A stretch of DNA of 5,908 nucleotides from JBLHGN01 sp047616325 (GTDB lineage Bacteria; Pseudomonadota; Gammaproteobacteria; Pseudomonadales; Cellvibrionaceae). The stretch is taken from the NCBI GenBank assembly GCA_047616325.1, contig JBLHGN010000231.1:1-5908 (forward strand). Direction: 5' to 3'. The first letter of the stretch is position 1. The number at the start of each line of letters is the position of its first letter. Under the pieces are notes generated by a model that saw nothing but the letters and a program-made list of their open reading frames with translations, ran no database searches and was not told where the DNA came from. The position numbers were made by a program, and so were the translations under genes. Below, one piece after another: positions 4,946-5,908 of the stretch.

Positions 4946-5176
4946 GTGCTTTTAGGACTTCAATGGATTTCTTGTTTTGATGGGCCGAATGAGCTGATTA
5001 ACCAAAAACGTGGCGTTACGCCAAGCACAGCCTTACGTCTTGGTCTGTTTTTCAATGTCTCGGCTGAATTTTGGCTTAACCTTCAGCTTCGCTGGGATCT
5101 GTATAAAGCACAACAAGCCGAGGGCGAAGATCTAAAGACAATTCAAGATTTCCATCACCTTCAAAAGATGGCTTAA
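4946..5176 (+). pseudogene. higA: HigA-type antitoxin remnant, 5' truncated
   Basis: From about residue 15 the product matches the second half of HigA antitoxins: NELINQKRGVTPSTALRLGL, then FFNVSAEFWLNLQLRWDLYKAQ and an acidic helical tail. HigA proteins are usually 95-105 aa and start with an HPGE segment and the first helices of the HTH domain. Here those are absent: the frame opens only at a GTG at 4946 with unrelated residues, a TGA precedes it, and there is no ribosome binding site. No HigB RelE-like toxin gene is nearby. The MITE-like palindrome ends 37 bp upstream of the GTG and about 75 bp before recognisable HigA sequence, so an insertion or rearrangement may have removed the front of the gene. 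It is the only recognised gene on the plus strand. DNA binding is unlikely to survive. Confidence 0.8.
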
Positions 5177-5182
5177 CACTCC

Positions 5183-5207
5183 CAGTGCTTTACGACACCA
5201 AGCACTG
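5183..5207. terminator. Hairpin just after higA remnant, possible terminator
   Basis: CAGTGCTT (5183-5190) and AAGCACTG (5200-5207) form a perfect 8-bp stem around a 9-nt loop, starting 7 nt after the higA stop codon. No T-run follows on the plus strand, so intrinsic termination is doubtful. Confidence 0.3.
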
Positions 5208-5359
5208 AGCTCACGCCACCATCCGTTTGCGGCCAGCAAAGCGTTCCAACTAAAAATAGAAAAACACTTTAGAACCCGTGTATTAGACAGACGAACTAGG
5301 TTCGACTAAGGCATTTCGGTTTATTACATTCAAGAAATTGGAGATCTAAAAGACGAGCG

Positions 5360-5382
5360 ATGCCGGGGCGGCATGACCGGCA
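5360..5382 (-). terminator. GC-rich hairpins downstream of wecA, weak terminator candidate
   Basis: Two overlapping stems are possible: ATGCC (5360-5364) with GGCAT (5370-5374), and TGCCGG (5361-5366) with CCGGCA (5377-5382). On the minus strand the structure lies about 30 nt beyond the wecA stop and is followed, after CGCTCG, by TCTTTT. This fits a weak intrinsic terminator for wecA, with the T-tract set back from the stem. Confidence 0.35.
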
Positions 5383-5413
5383 CCCCGTAGGAAAACTTAT
5401 TAGGGTGACTTAA

Positions 5414-5908
5414 CTACTGGGTAAGCAAAATTTGCGCTTGCGAGAGCAAGCGTCGTTTGTTCCAGCGAATTAACTTCCATGAGTTACGGATAAATAGCTG
5501 GTAGGCCATAACAGTTACAACGAGCAAGCTAAAAGACTGAACTTCGCTAAATCCCGTTTTTGCTGTGAGCACGCCCATTAGCACGCAAAAAACCTGCATC
5601 AACACCATGACAAACAGAGTGCTTGTTTTAGAAAAGCCTGCTCGCAGAAGTATGTGGTGTATGTGGGTTCTGTCTGGAGCCATAGGTGACTTGCCGCGAC
5701 GCATACGTCGGTACATGATGGTGAACATGTCGGTCATGGGCAGCAACACCAGCCACAGCGCGGTAACAGGCAAAAACGCTGGCGCCGACTTTTGCGAACC
5801 CTGAATAATGATAACGCCTACAACTAAACCCAAAAACATGGAACCGGCGTCCCCCATAAACACTTTTTTAATGCGCTTATACTGAGGCTTGCCCCATATA
5901 TTAAAAAT
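5414..5908 (-). CDS. wecA: WecA-like undecaprenyl-phosphate N-acetylhexosamine-1-phosphate transferase, C-terminal part
   Basis: This is the last 164 residues of an inner-membrane enzyme that enters from beyond the right edge (the family is about 350 aa). It transfers a sugar-1-phosphate, usually GlcNAc-1-P, from its UDP donor to undecaprenyl phosphate, starting O-antigen, enterobacterial common antigen or EPS synthesis. Visible signatures are KKVFMGDAGSMFLG (14-27 of the visible part), PMTDMFTIMYRRMRRGKSP (57-75), and the cytoplasmic DRTHIHH motif (79-85) followed by LLRAGF. Hydrophobic segments at about 24-36, 44-64, 95-115 and 124-140 fit membrane helices. The frame is open across the edge, and a GTG at 5863 lies inside the conserved motif, so it is not the start. 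The sequence is very close to E. coli WecA, but donor specificity cannot be read from this part. The marR-rfaH pair nearby may regulate its operon. Confidence 0.9.
   Translation of the reverse strand: MFNIWGKPQYKRIKKVFMGDAGSMFLGLVVGVIIIQGSQKSAPAFLPVTALWLVLLPMTDMFTIMYRRMRRGKSPMAPDRTHIHHILLRAGFSKTSTLFVMVLMQVFCVLMGVLTAKTGFSEVQSFSLLVVTVMAYQLFIRNSWKLIRWNKRRLLSQAQILLTQ

Noticed and set aside
5171..5177. GCTTAAC after higA, plus a hairpin, resembles the RYYYAAC end of an integron attC site.
   Set aside because: No matching GTTRRRY partner is found at a suitable distance downstream, and the motif overlaps the stop codon. An integron cassette is not supported.

Overview
The window looks like an accessory region of a moderately AT-leaning gammaproteobacterium. 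The evidence is a canonical 163-aa RfaH, a WecA-type glycosyltransferase closely resembling the enterobacterial protein, and a MarR-type regulator of the exopolysaccharide (EPS)-associated kind. The genus cannot be fixed from the sequence. Every recognisable gene except a higA remnant is on the minus strand, so in transcription order the window reads from right to left.

Right end (about 4946-5908): the C-terminal half of wecA enters from beyond the window. It initiates O-antigen, enterobacterial common antigen or EPS synthesis on undecaprenyl phosphate. It converges on a 5'-truncated higA antitoxin remnant on the plus strand. A 143-bp nested palindrome resembling a MITE (4766-4908) lies just upstream of that remnant.

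Middle (about 3180-4723): two decayed genes. The first is an Rpn/YhgA-like PD-(D/E)XK nuclease gene broken by an in-frame TGA where the surrounding motif predicts Trp. The second is a four-helix-bundle (23S rRNA intervening-sequence type) gene broken by an in-frame TAG probably derived from a Gln codon. The four-helix gene is flanked on both sides by G-rich, GGGGACA-type repeats.

Centre-left (2203-3079): a tightly spaced pair, marR-EPS then rfaH (7 nt apart), which probably regulates long polysaccharide operons. The nearby wecA fits this role, although about 2.3 kb of selfish or decayed DNA lies between them.

Left third (1-2062): three nucleotidyltransferase (MNT) modules. They are an intact mntA-hepT type VII toxin-antitoxin pair, an intact HI0074-type HEPN plus MNT pair, and the first 35 codons of a third MNT gene cut by the window edge. 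Each module is preceded, on its coding strand, by a related repeat array: one inverted copy and two to four direct copies of a 16-bp unit (consensus TTGGTRCGCTKCGCTT on the plus strand). The arrays fill almost all the space between modules, giving a cassette-like layout that is the most unusual feature here. The 2063-2202 stretch between the last array and rfaH holds nothing I can identify.
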